Source: Telmatactis stephensoni | Lineage: Eukaryota; Cnidaria; Anthozoa; Actiniaria; Isophelliidae | Direction of reading: 5' to 3' | Length of the DNA stretch: 64,000 bases | NCBI GenBank assembly: GCA_029948255.1 | Contig: JALIZF010001619.1 | Coordinates: 124,001-188,000, forward strand | In this document: positions 35,579 through 48,000 of the stretch, piece by piece | How positions within the stretch are numbered: position 1 is the stretch's first letter | Layout of the letters: each line of letters opens with the position of its first letter | Notes under the pieces: model-generated | Database searches by the model: none | The model's input: only the letters and a program-made list of their open reading frames with translations | What the model was told of the DNA's origin: nothing | Translations under genes and position numbers: made by a program

Positions 35579-36673
35579 TGGATTTATAATCCAGGTTTAA
35601 ATTGAGGGAATACGTAACGGCCGGAAAGGTCTTGAGATTCTTATGACAGCTCAAACAAATACGGATAATAGAAGGACTTCACGACAAATCTTTAAGCTAA
35701 AGAAAAGTCAATCTTTTTGTCGATTTGGTGAAATTCTTAGGGTATAAAAAAGAAATCGTATGTGGGCTATGCATGTTTTTGAATTTTTCAAATTAGAATG
35801 TATTCTACTGGGAATAATATATTGTGTACTTTTATTAATATAGAAAAAAATCTAACGGCATCTTTTCGTTAATCTCTGTTAGCTTTCTGTGTAAATGCGA
35901 TCACTAAAAGTTTACATTCCACAAGTTTGAGTCATACCGAGAGGGCATACGGAGATGCAAGCCGCAAGAAAATAGTCAAAAATCAGAAAACTTGAAAATA
36001 GCTCACGGTAAATGTCCAGAAACCGCAAAACTAAAGTAACAAATTGAAATTGTCGATAAACCGTGAAAAACAAAAAACCCACCATCTGAAACTTTATCGC
36101 CGCAAGTCCTAGAAAGGCTTTGTGGCTACAAGAACGGGAACAATCTTGAACAATGCTTTATGAATTAAAATATGAATAAAATCTCTACATGTCATAAACT
36201 AAACAATCTAATGTCTCTATTATATTCAAAAAGAAACGAGTTCAAAGGGTAAGAGGCATCACTGTTCAGTCTCAAAGCATAGTACAGACGACTTCGTGGT
36301 TGCCACAACAAACCAATCTGACAAAATTCCCCGACTTTTCAGTTCCTGACTAAAGTTTAATTTTCCCTGACCCATTATTTAGCCTCCGTTGCAGACGTTA
36401 TTCAGATACTCTGTTTTCAATTCAAACGACTCTTTTTATCGGCATTTTCAAATACTGCGTGAACAATAAAATTCCTTGACTTTGCCCTGACTTTTGCTCA
36501 AAATTTAATTTTTCCCTGACTGAAAGTTGAGTTTTGGCGAATTTTTTTACTCGCTCTCCTCGCGTCAATAATGGCGATTTTATGTTACGTAAAATCAGCT
36601 CGAGCGATTTTCTTTTCTTTTCTTTTGTTTTTCGTTTTCGTTTTTCCTTATACACTGCATGCGTTGTCTGATT

Positions 36674-37256
36674 ATAGACTAGGCGCAAAACTGAAAAAGT
36701 CGATCGCAAAAAGTGCAGAAGGCATTTTAGGGTAGAAGCTGGTAACATGGCTATTCTAAACTGATTTTCCATGCTGAATCCGAATATGACTGTACTAAGA
36801 CGTATTCTGCAATCTTATACGTGTAAATGACGTATTTTGTGAATTGCTACAGTCATTTTATACTAACGGCTTTTTCATGTAATTCCAAAAGTTTCTAAAC
36901 TTAAAAACAATGACCATAGCTGGAAAGAGAATATCAAAATCAGTAAAACTGTGAAGTTTGAAGGATATCAGTTGAAAAATCAAGGAGATACGAATTTTCA
37001 AAAATCGAAATTTGTTGCATGGTATCTCTTGCATAACTGTAAGTGTTTTCATACAAAATTTCGTTTTTTGAAAATTCGTAAATGACTGTAGCAATTCACA
37101 AAATACGTCATTTACACGTATAAGATTGCAGAATACGTCTTGGTAACTGTCATATTCGGATTCAGCATGAAAAATCGGTTTAGAATAGTTATGTTACCAA
37201 CCTCTACCCCAAAATGTCTCCAGGTGTCTGATTTTTCGAAAATGCGCCTAGTCTAT
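36674..37256. mobile_element. 583-bp foldback element
   Basis: Termini tatagactaggcgca / tgcgcctagtctat, then long inverted arms containing gctgaatccgaatatgact, tgcaatcttatacgtgtaaa and tgacgtattttgtgaattg in both orientations, and an inner fold around gatacgaattttc. A second copy lies at 63,356-63,800. Confidence 0.85.
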
Positions 37257-37889
37257 TAACCTACTAAAAGTAATTCATTCAATTTAGTCAATTTTCGACC
37301 GTCCACACGGAAAGGACAGAATTGCGGTGACGCGGGTTTTTATCATCGGAGAAAATAATGTCGTTTAGATGTGTTTATGACATGGAAAGGCAAACAAATG
37401 GTCATATGTTTAATATTATGGACAGCAATTCCTTGGCTGTCTTTTATTGAATTTTTTCTTAAATGTTAAATATTAAAATGAGTTATTATCAGACAAAATA
37501 GAGACATTTTTTAAGTAAAAAGTTTATTAATTTACCAAAAATTTTAACCATTTACAGCTGTTTTACAAAGCTATCTTTAATAACAATGAACTATTTTGAG
37601 TTCAAAATTTCTGTATTGTTTTAACAACAAAATTTCTGTCTCAAGTTGGACTGTGTTGTCTAGAGTGATTTATCTTTATCAACTGACAATGTTTCCACTA
37701 CCGTATTTTAATGGTTTATTTGAGAGTTACTATATAATGTATCCTTCTTCCATTTATTTAGTCATTCTTTTAATCGCGAGTTAATGAATAATCAGAGATG
37801 CCATTTACTTAAATATCTGTAAACTTATTGATAAGTGTTTTAGTGGGTTGTATTAATGCTTTGCATTAGCGATTAGAGAAGATTTCGTA

Positions 37890-38315
37890 TGACTGTGATC
37901 ACTTCACGCCATGGACCGTGCGGTATCGTGACAGTACGTGACCGTGACGTGACTGAAGCGTGACTCGACGTAACCGTGCTGTGACCGTGGCGTAACCGCA
38001 CAGTGACCGTGACTGTCTCGTGATTGTGACGCTGTCTCGTGATTGTGACGCGGTGACTGTTACGTAACGTAACCGTGCTACAGCGTAACCAGTAAACGTG
38101 TCGTGACCGTGACCTAACGTGCTATGACCGTGGTGTAGCCGTAGGATTGATCGTGTCGTGAACGTACCGCGTGACGTAACGTGCTGTAACCGTATCGTGA
38201 CCGTGACTTAACGTGTTGTGACCGTGGCATAGGCGAACGGTGACCACACGCTGTGAAAGTGCCGTATAGCCGTACGTGACTTTAACTGTCCCGTGACCGT
38301 GACGTTTTCCTGTCA
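37890..38315. repeat. Degenerate 'cgtgaccgtgacgtaac' satellite-like tract
   Basis: About 420 bp built almost only from gtgaccgtg, cgtaaccgt, cgtgac and tgctgtgacc words with no fixed period. The flank gtatgactgtgatcacttca resembles the ends of the small MITE at 38922, suggesting expansion from such an element. Confidence 0.7.
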
Positions 38316-38921
38316 TACAAAATCTAATCTACTTTAAATATTATGCTTTAATTCCAAAATATATCTTGATGTTATCAATTAGCAATAATCATCTTTACTC
38401 AAAATTTGAGAACCTCAAAAGCGCACGTGAAATCCTGGCCTCCTACGTAGCCGTGTCGTCACGCAACACAATCTAGGGCTACGCAGTAGACTAGTAAAAT
38501 CCACATAATACTACGTTGTGCATAATGGCTGAAAGAACAACCGTCCTTCGCTCGCTTCCTACGCGAAATTGCACCAAGAAGAGCAAGCGGAAAGATGGGG
38601 GTTTTCTCAGCCTATACGCAAAGTAAAAAGGTTTTTCGATACTACATGTAGTGATGGTCTGTTCGTAACAATACAGGCATGCTAACATGAGAAATTCTGG
38701 AGCGCGTAACAGCTTCAGTGGAAAACACACGACACAAATTTTTTTCAAAATAAAAAAACAAAAACAAAAACCTGCGCATCATGGCGTCGTGCGTTGTTCT
38801 AATTTACATACAAATAATGCATTATACTCTGATAAAAATGCTGTTTTAGCCAATCAGGACAAGCGTTAGTCTATTAACCCATGATCTCTTTTCACAACTG
38901 AGTTACTGATAGACCAGTTTT

Positions 38922-39032
38922 CGTATGACTGTGAAAACCGCACCGCATGGTCACGGCACTGTCGAATGTTTTTATAGACATTACGGCACTGACACGGTCA
39001 CGGCACGGCGCGGTCCGTTTCACACTCATACG
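38922..39032. mobile_element. Small MITE ('cgtatgactgtgaaaac' family)
   Basis: Ends cgtatgactgtgaaaaccgc and gcggtccgtttcacactcatacg are inverted repeats; 111 bp. Related copies occur at 4,005-4,110 and 47,103-47,222. This copy begins 9 bp after the laminin A stop codon and so probably lies in the 3' UTR. Confidence 0.75.
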
Positions 39033-39041
39033 TAAACGACT

Positions 39042-42000
39042 CTAACATTCACGAGTAACTGCAGGAAAAGACTTAAGCAACTCTTTAACTTGTTCAATTT
39101 CGAACTTTAATTTATCTTTCTTACGTTTTTGCTCCTCGTACTTGCCTTTATGCTCTTGTAACTTAGCTTTAAGTTGGCTGATGTCAGTCGTCAAATTTAG
39201 ACTTTTAAGTCTCTCTTGTACACGTGAAATCTCTGCCTTCAACGCTGTTAAACTATTACCACTAGAGTTCAACTTCAACGATGATACTTCACTAGATGCT
39301 TGTTGTACTTGTTCAATTATACGTTGTCCTTTAATATGGGTCTCATTAGCTTGACGGAAAGCTTCCGAAGCCTTTGTGGACACTTTATTAGCAGCGTTGG
39401 ATAAGTTTTGACAAAGATTTTGTATTGGTTCGATTTCTTGTTGGATGTAATTACGAACTGTTTGGTTGGCGATCAAGTCTTCTTTTTCTTTGGTTTCACG
39501 TTGAAGTTTTTCTGCACGTGTAAGAGCTTTGGTAATAGCCTGCAGTACGAGGTAAAAAAAGGTAAAGGTAAATTTATTTTACTTCGAAGAGCGGGGAGTG
39601 GTTCTACCCCCTCTATCCATACTGCTCCTTTTTACGGGTATTCAAAGTTAATTAAAGCTACACGGAAAGGAAAGTAGTTGAAACAAGGATGTGAAGTCAC
39701 TGGGAATCGAACTCGAGACCTTTCGCACCAAAGGCCGCGCACTAACCAACTGTGCCATCCTTGCTCCTATAAATAGAAAGCCAAGTGTACGGAGACAAGT
39801 AACCAGTGATCAGTAAACGAGAGGACTAAGAGAGAAACTGCTTAATTATTGTGAACGTTTATTTTTGATATGAAAACCAGGCCAATTTTATATGTTGCGC
39901 GTTTATACGTTTCCTTGAACAAACAACTAAAATGGCAGTAAAAAGCTAAGATATTTATACCTGCACTCTTCTTCACAAAATTTTTTTTTCAGGGTTAGGA
40001 GAAGATGGTGTGGTTTTATTCCTCCCTCCCTCTCCCTCCCTCCCCTTTTATCCCCCCCTTTAAAACGTTCCCATTTTCTTTTTCACACTGATTTCTGAAT
40101 AAATTCTTGGTTTGCAAGCAATCCCCGGACTGAGAATGTAGAGACAAAGACATGGCCGTCATGTTGGTGGAATCAAGATAAAAACCACCAATATGGCTGC
40201 CAGTATTTTGTTCAATTCACTCTCCTAAGAATGGTTGTAAACTAAGAATAACTATGACAAATACCTTCAACTCATCTCCGGCATGTTTTTTAGTCTCGTT
40301 AGCTAAGGTGACAGCTCGCCTTGATGCAACAACCGCTTCATGTATCGATGTATTGACATGTGTAGCGTTGGCTATAACTTGATTAAGTTGATGTTCAATT
40401 GCACTAGTTTTGTCCATTGACTGGTTGGCTCGTAATTCCACCTCTTTGGACATTGTTTCAAAGTTCTTCAAGACGTCTCTCATGCGTAAAGCTTCTTGGT
40501 GTACTTTACTGGCCAAACTAGTTGCATTACTAGCGATTTCATGGGCTGATTCAGCACTAGACCGTTGGGCAGTAGTATTTTGTTCAACAACAGCACAAAC
40601 TTCTACCAGTCCCCGCGCACGGTCAATGGCCGAGTAGACCTGGTGCATGTTAGACGTACTGGATGTCCAGAGTGAGATGGACTGATTGATGTAGTTGTTG
40701 CTATTGGTTACAACGTCTTTGGAATGTGTAGCTAGTTCCTGGATAGTCTGATAATACAATATACATCATGAGTTTTAACCTTTAGCCTACTTCGTGCAAC
40801 AAAGTATTTTTTTAACGCGGAGCAACGCAACAATGTTGGGCGAAAACAACGCAACAATGTTGAGCGAAAAGTTGTAACTAGTATATTACGCGGGCTCTGA
40901 TTGGTCGAGAACCGTGTGTGATTACACTACACACGCATAGATGACGTCATTGAATTTTACGCACGCGCTGATTGGTTGAAATGTTTCGATTCCGAAATTT
41001 GTAAAATAACTTACTGCAGTACTGTCAGGATTTGGTGTCCCAGCTCTTCCCTCTAGTTCTCTTGTGTCGTTCAATACACTGAGAGCCATCTCTAATCTTT
41101 CTCTTCCTCTTTCAGTGGCCCTTTCTCCCAAGTCCTTAGTAGAAGTGGCATTCTTTAGCAGTGGTTGTAAGTATGGAGTAAACTTTTGATAGTCTCGTTC
41201 GACAGTTTGAGCATTTAATCCAGCAAGATTGGCTCGTGCTACAGCATATCGTATTCCAGCCTGAAGGGTTGTATTCGCGTGTAAGGTGGAGTTCAATAAT
41301 CTTAAGGCTGATCTCGATAGAGTAACTGTTGAAGATAAAAGAGCTTTCCTCACATATTGAACACAGCGAAGAATAGCGTAGATATTATATAATATCTGAG
41401 ATATAACGCGCTCGCTGATTGGCTGGCTATCGCGTTTATATCAGAGGGCAGAGACATGGCTCGCACTAAAACGTTAGAAAAACCTATTATAAAAGCAACA
41501 TAAGACGATCGCTTAGATCTCTGTACTGTGATATATACATATAATATAAACACTCTGGAAGATGTAGAGCACTCAAAAAGCAAGAGAAATACTCGGCTAC
41601 GCCTCGAGTTCCTAAGCTTGTATTTTTTTTTCTTGTGCTCTACATCTTCCAACCTATCATTGATCTTGTTTCATCAACCATAAGTAATTTTATTACCAAG
41701 CTTTCGGGCCTAAGGCCCATCATCAGGGTAAATGGAATCTTCCAACCTGTTTATATCACAGAACAGAGACGTGTGCGTGCGTTTCATATTCCTTAACGAA
41801 TGAAGTTTTAGCGAAATTCGCGCGCTACGGACGCCATAACGCCAAAAGGCTAATAATACAATTTTGAACTCTTTAAAATCCCATTCGTTCAAATTCATTT
41901 CAAATTGCACTCGCAAACATATGATTTCTTATATGACAATAATGAAACATTTCATTTGCTTATAAAGTGTACCATAGTTCAGATTGACTCACCCAATTGT

Positions 42001-45000
42001 TTATCAATAGCATCTAGTAATACTAAATGTTCATCACCAAGAGTAAGCTGCTGTCTAATAGATATATTTAGTAGTCTATATCCATTATGGACCATGTTAA
42101 TAATCTGTGTTATAGACTCTTTAATACTATCATGGTTAACCAGTACTTGAGATCCTAACTCCAATGACATATTGATAGCAGAACTTAAATTCATTTGAAC
42201 CATGGTTTCCAAGGCAACTAGTTCTTGTTCTAAAGCTCGCCATTGAACAGCAAAAGAAGTATCGTTTTGAGCAGCAACGACAGCCTTAGAGTGGAGTTGA
42301 CGAACTTTCATCATTGTTTCATTGAGCCTGATTTGGAATGTTTTAGCGTGTTGCATGACGGGGTGTTGTGTTAGATCTCTGGTCAGGTTGTATACTTGGG
42401 TTACCTGTGGTCGTAATTCATGGACGTCCATTTGAAGGAATGCATAACACGACGAACATTCTGTGAGAAACAAAAAAGAGTTTATTAATGAGGTTCTCTA
42501 GGCATTCTGTAACTCCTTCACTATTCCCGAAAAACCTGCTGACTTACAGGTTGGCCCTGTCATAGAGTACCCAGCTAAGGGAGCGTTGCGTGACAAGCTA
42601 AAGTAGCGTTACGTGACAAGATATGGGAGCAGTGCGTGACGAGATATGGGAGCGTTGTGTTACAAGTTAAGGGTTCATTGCGTGACGATCTAAAAGCGCG
42701 TGACGTTTAAGGGGCGTCGTGACAAACTAGGGAAGCTAAGGGCTTAGGGAGCTAAGGAAGCGTTGTGTAAGGAACCATGAAAACCTTGGGTGACGAGCTT
42801 AGGGTGCGTTGCATGACGTGTCAAGGGAACGTTACTTGACAAACGAAGGGAATACTGCATAACGAGTTAAGGGAGAGTCGCGTGATGGGCTACGAGAGCG
42901 TTGTGTGACAAGCTAAGGGAGCGTTGCGTGACGAAGTAAGGGAGTGTTGTGTGAACCAAATCTACATACCACGACAGTCAGAGATCCCCTCTGATGCATT
43001 GTAGGCATTCTCTTTACATCTGTCACACTGTCGTCCATTCACGTTCATTGTTGCGTTACACGCGCACTGCCCCGTGGCTTTGTTACACACGCTACTGTTA
43101 CTGTACCATGTTCCAGGAAGGTGACAATTGCAGTCTGGAAAGATACATCAAATAAAATAACATACAATCTCAAATGAAGAAACTGTGAAAAGCTAATTAC
43201 AACGTGTATCTCTGAAATTGTTGCGCGCAATTGATAAATTACATCGTGTGTCAACCCCTGAAATTGTTGCGCGCAATGGATAAATTACATCGTGTGTCAA
43301 CCCCTGAAACTGTGGTGCATCATGGATTAATTATATCGTGTGTCAACCTCTGAAATTGTTGTGCGCAATTACATCGTGTGTAAACCTCTGAAATTGTTGT
43401 GCGCAATGGATAAATTACATCGTGTCTCAACCTCTGCAATTGTTGTGCGCAATGGATAAATTACACCGTGTGTCAACCTCTAAAATTGTTGTGCGTAATA
43501 CTACAGAAATACAAGCCAGTATTACTCTCTAACAAGTCCTACCTTGACATCCAGACCGTGATAATCCCCAGTAGCTTGCTTTACAGCTGGTACAATCAGG
43601 GCCTTGTACGTTGTTGGAACAGTGTTGACAGCGATCACCATACGTACCAACCTGACAGTTTGTACAATTACCACTTTGACCATCACACTGTGTACTACGA
43701 CCATTACAAGAACATTGTACACATCGACCAAATGAATTGGAGTATGGAATCTCTCTTTTATAACCTGAATAAAAAACCCATACGGAGACCTTTATTGCAG
43801 TTATGCTACATCACCCATATGTTATCTAAATGGAGTTTTAACACAACGACCCATACCACTATTCGTTATTATAAATTATATAATAATTGGTATATTATGC
43901 GCGCTCTGATTGGTCGAAAGTCATGTGTTATTAAAATACACGCACAGATGATGTCATCGAATCTTGCGTGCGTTCTGATTTGTTGAAATGTTTCGATTAG
44001 TATTACATAATAATTTTCCGTGGTTCTGTACTTCGCACTCTAATAGATGCACAGATGACATCAAGAGAGAGAGCAAAACCGCACGCCACAAGATGAAGTC
44101 GAGTGTAATTAGAGCGCGCGTAAAATTCAATTACGTCATCGATGTGTGTATATTTAACAAATAGATTCCATTTTTCCGTGCGTCTGTACTCTAATCGATG
44201 CACAGATGACGTCAAAATGTGGTCAGAACAAAAAAGTACGCCACGAGACGAAGTCGAGTGGCGTGACTGTTGTTCTCGCCACATTTTGACGTCTTCTGTG
44301 CATCGATTAGAGTACAGACGCACGGAAAAATGGAATCTATCTGTTTTATATAATATTTATCGAAACATTCCAACCAATCAGAGCGCGTGTAAGATTCGAT
44401 GACGACATCTATGTGTGTGTACTCTAATCACACATGGTTGTTCGACCAATCAGAGCGCGCGTAATATGCCAATTATTATATAAAGTGTAATAATAAATGG
44501 TTTTTGACCAATCAGAGCGCACGTAAAATATCCAATTATTATATAAAGTAGAGTTAAATGCATGGATAAATGATTTTACCTGCTGCACATCTCTCACATG
44601 AAAGACCAGTGTAATTCTCATAACATGTTACATTCTCGACATATTTCACCTGTTGAGACTCAGGTGCTGCTCTGTTCTCTATAGCATGAGTCAAGGAGAC
44701 ATTCTTAACCAGGACTGTCCCATTGAAGGTGCCATTAAATACAAAGCACACTTTCAATGATTTTAAGTCAGCAAGGACAGACAGGAACATAAAAGATGTT
44801 ACATTAGCAGGTGATGTTGCATGCTCTTCATCCAAAGGTGTTGAGTATGTCATTATACCAGATGACGTGGGCTGCTTTAGTGGTAGGGTTATGTTATGTT
44901 CTTGTCCAGTTAGAGTCAGTTCAATGGCATTGAGGGTTGAGGAGTCTACACTGACCTAAAAATAGAAGTGTGACAAATGAAGACTTAGGAAATCCAAATT

Positions 45001-48000
45001 GAAAAAGAGATGAATTTCCCTGCTCAGAAATAGTCATAGTAGAAAACAGTTTAGATATTGCAGTTTGAAATTTTCCAGTTTAAATTTTTTAGTGCATTGT
45101 ATGGTTTCTTTATCCACGTTTCTTTTAGTTAAAAATTCAAACAAGTGAAGAAAAATTAAATTGAACAACACAGACATAGTAAGAAACGATGACAACCAGA
45201 TTACACCTAAAAAAGCTTATTACTGCCATGTAATAAATTGTCACATAATCTGATTGTACAGACAGCTTTTTGTTGAAATGTACTTGTTTTCAGGTGGAAT
45301 ATGACTGTTCAGGAAAGCCCATGTGAATGGTCAGTTTTGAACAGGAAGCCCATGTAATTGGTCAGGGGTTTTTTTCAAGAAGCCCATGTAATTGGTCAGT
45401 TTTGAACAGGAAGCCCATGTGATTGGTCAGGGTTTTTTTCAGGAAGCCCATGTGATTGGTCAGTTTTGAACAGGAAGCACATGTAATTGGTCAGGGTTTT
45501 TTTCAGGAAGCCTATGTGATTGGTCAGTTTTGAACAGGAAGCCCATGTGATTGGTCAGTTTTGAACAGGAAGCCCATGTGATTGGTCAGTTTGAACAGGA
45601 AGCCCATGTGATTGGTTGGGGTTTTTTTCAGGAAGCGCCAGCTACTATTTATTTGACATCTTACTGTAAGTTCGAGATTTCGTCTATACGAACTGAGTTT
45701 GTTGCCCAGGTACTTTGAGGGTGCATCAAGACAGACTTTATGTGGAGGTGGAGTAATAGATAAACCATTATTCATGGAAGATGTAAAGTTGAGGACATTA
45801 CTGAACTCATCTCTAACTATCCAGCTATCAAGAGAATCTGAAATAAATGGTAAAACACACCTAAATATTAGTCTCTGAGTTAAACTTTTAAGTGTTTTAA
45901 TTGTATATGTCTTTCATTGTATAATTTTAAATTAATATTAATTAATATTAATTTCTATAGATTTTTATTTGAGATGCAATACATGCACTGATTGGCTGGC
46001 TTTCATGTTTATATCAGAGGACAGAGACACGACTAACATTAAAATGGTGAAAAATATTCCATAAAAGCAATATAGAATGATTGCTTATATCACTGTGATA
46101 TAAACACTCTGGAAGATGTATAGCACTTGAAAAGCATTGTGTCCTAAGCTTGCTTTCCTTGTGCTCTACATCTCCTTATCATCTTTAAATTATCACAGCA
46201 CAAGTTTATTGCTTGACTAACTTCATTATGCATATATTATTACCATCTTACCTCCCATAGAGGATGTTTCAAAACTAGTATTGACATATGATTGCACAAA
46301 GCCCATAGCTGACGTACATCCAGTAGAATATCTGAATCCAAAACAAGGCTGACATCCATGTAGGTTGTTGACATCAATGTTGAAATAGTTGGGTTTACAC
46401 TGGTCACAGTTAGGTCCTACTACATTCCTCTTGCATTGACATAAACCAGTCTGTACATTACACACTGAACTTATAGAACCAGCAGAGGAGCAACTACATT
46501 CTAGTGAAACATAGGAAAAGTTAATTAATAGACTGTTAGACTGTGGCTTGACATAAACTTTTTAGTTAATTTTTGAAGCAAAGGGTTACATATGTAGTTA
46601 TCAGAGTGGTCATACATGGGCTACTATACATTAACATGCTGTACAGCGGCCACCCAATTACAAGTTCTTTGATGAGGAAGTGCAGTCAAGAATTAGCAAG
46701 TGAAGAGACTAAAATTGCTATTTCCAAGAAAATTTCCAGAATCTGACAAGAAAACTCTTTTATTTACTTCAACAAATATCAGTGTGGTAACACATAAGAT
46801 ATGTTTTTGTTGCAAATGAGTGAGTTCATGTGCAAATGTATAGGTCAAACAAATTCCTGTTCTCTGATTGGCTAACTTGTAAAAAAATTCAATTATGGTG
46901 GCCACATTAGTGCAAGTTGAATGGTAATACTTTAAGTAACACGTTCTATCCTTTTTCTGCTCAGGTCAGATAGTGATCTCCTTTGGGACTTTCACTAGAG
47001 ACCTGTCTATTATCTGAAATACTGTCAAAATCATTTTATCCAACAAAATGGGGATTTTCCAGAGTTTTGATTACTGTACCTGTGGCTTAGAGCAGATTTA
47101 ATATGAGTGTGAAATGGACTGCTATGTGCCATGGCCATGTCAGTGCTGTGTTGTCTATAAAAACATTCGAAATTCCTGCCGTAACTGTGCCATTTCCGTG
47201 TGCTGTTTTCACAGTCATACGAAATCTGCTCATGCACATTCCTGTTTGACAAAAACAATGACACACGAAGCTCAAAATGATCATGGAATGCAACTTCCAT
47301 TACCATACAGTATGTCATTGTTTCCTTTTACAGAGAGAAATCTTTCTTATTCTTACTTGTGCATCCAGAGTTTGAAAAACCATGATATCCTGGCAGACAG
47401 TGATTGCATCTTCTACCACCAACACCATGTTTACAGTAACACTGACCACCATATGGTGTACACTGGGATGAATTGATACTTCCAGCAGTATCGCAGTCAC
47501 ATACTGTAGAACAGAGCAATTTGGAGTATAAGTAAAATCCAGACATCAATGCCAAAAAGACATTTATTAATCTATTTTTATTATAGTAGAATCTTGAAAT
47601 AGGAAAGGATGATTTTGTATTGTATTGCACTGCATCACATTAGATTGTACTGTGTTGTATTGTATATTGTATTGTGTTTTGTTGTATTGTGTGCGTACAA
47701 TACAACAAAATGCACAAATGTCAGAAATAGCGGTAAAGCAAAAAGGTCTCTTGCATTGCATTGCAAATTTTGCATTGCATTGCATTGTATTGTATTGTAT
47801 TGTATTGTATTGTATTGTATTGTATTGTATTGTATTGTATTGTATTGTATTGTATTGTATTGTATTGTATTGTATTGTATTGTATTGTATTGTATTGTAT
47901 TGTATACCCAGGGTTTGTTACTTACCAAGTGTACCATTATAAATCTCTGTACTAGCAGAAAACACCAGCCTGGAGCAGTTACTAGGTTCTGTATTGATGG

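Larger units (their letters stand above)
35355..39041. other. Interval between laminin B start and laminin A stop
   Basis: No exon recognised. It holds the presumed promoter of laminin B (with an X-box-like site at 35565), a 583-bp foldback (36674-37256), a degenerate GTGACC array (37890-38315) and a small palindromic MITE (38922-39032) ending 9 bp from the laminin A stop codon. Confidence 0.6.
39042..42460 (-). other. Laminin A coiled-coil exons and C-terminus
   Basis: Four exons encode about 585 residues of heptad sequence with many Asn-linked sites. It opens [18 protein letters not shown], the equivalent of gamma CPACYRL, and ends [14 protein letters not shown] with the cysteine as last residue. 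There is no trace of an LG domain before the next element. Confidence 0.85.
44580..46500 (-). other. Laminin A L4 (domain IV type A) exons
   Basis: Exon 46500-46252 carries an LE repeat and the L4 entry ([13 protein letters not shown]). Exon 45837-45665 begins the module ([32 protein letters not shown], the aP.kFLG..lsYg signature). Exon 44955-44580 completes it ([28 protein letters not shown]) and returns to LE with [13 protein letters not shown]. Confidence 0.85.

Noticed and set aside
39695..39767. A genuine tRNA gene
   Set aside because: A and B boxes are present, but the 3' half does not close a cloverleaf and the sequence continues into a body shared with a second copy at 3,764, so it is a SINE head.
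44003..44402. Paired overlapping frames on both strands (86-106 aa)
   Set aside because: Both translate the palindromic CRE-MITE; the near-identical peptides on opposite strands are due to the inverted repeat.
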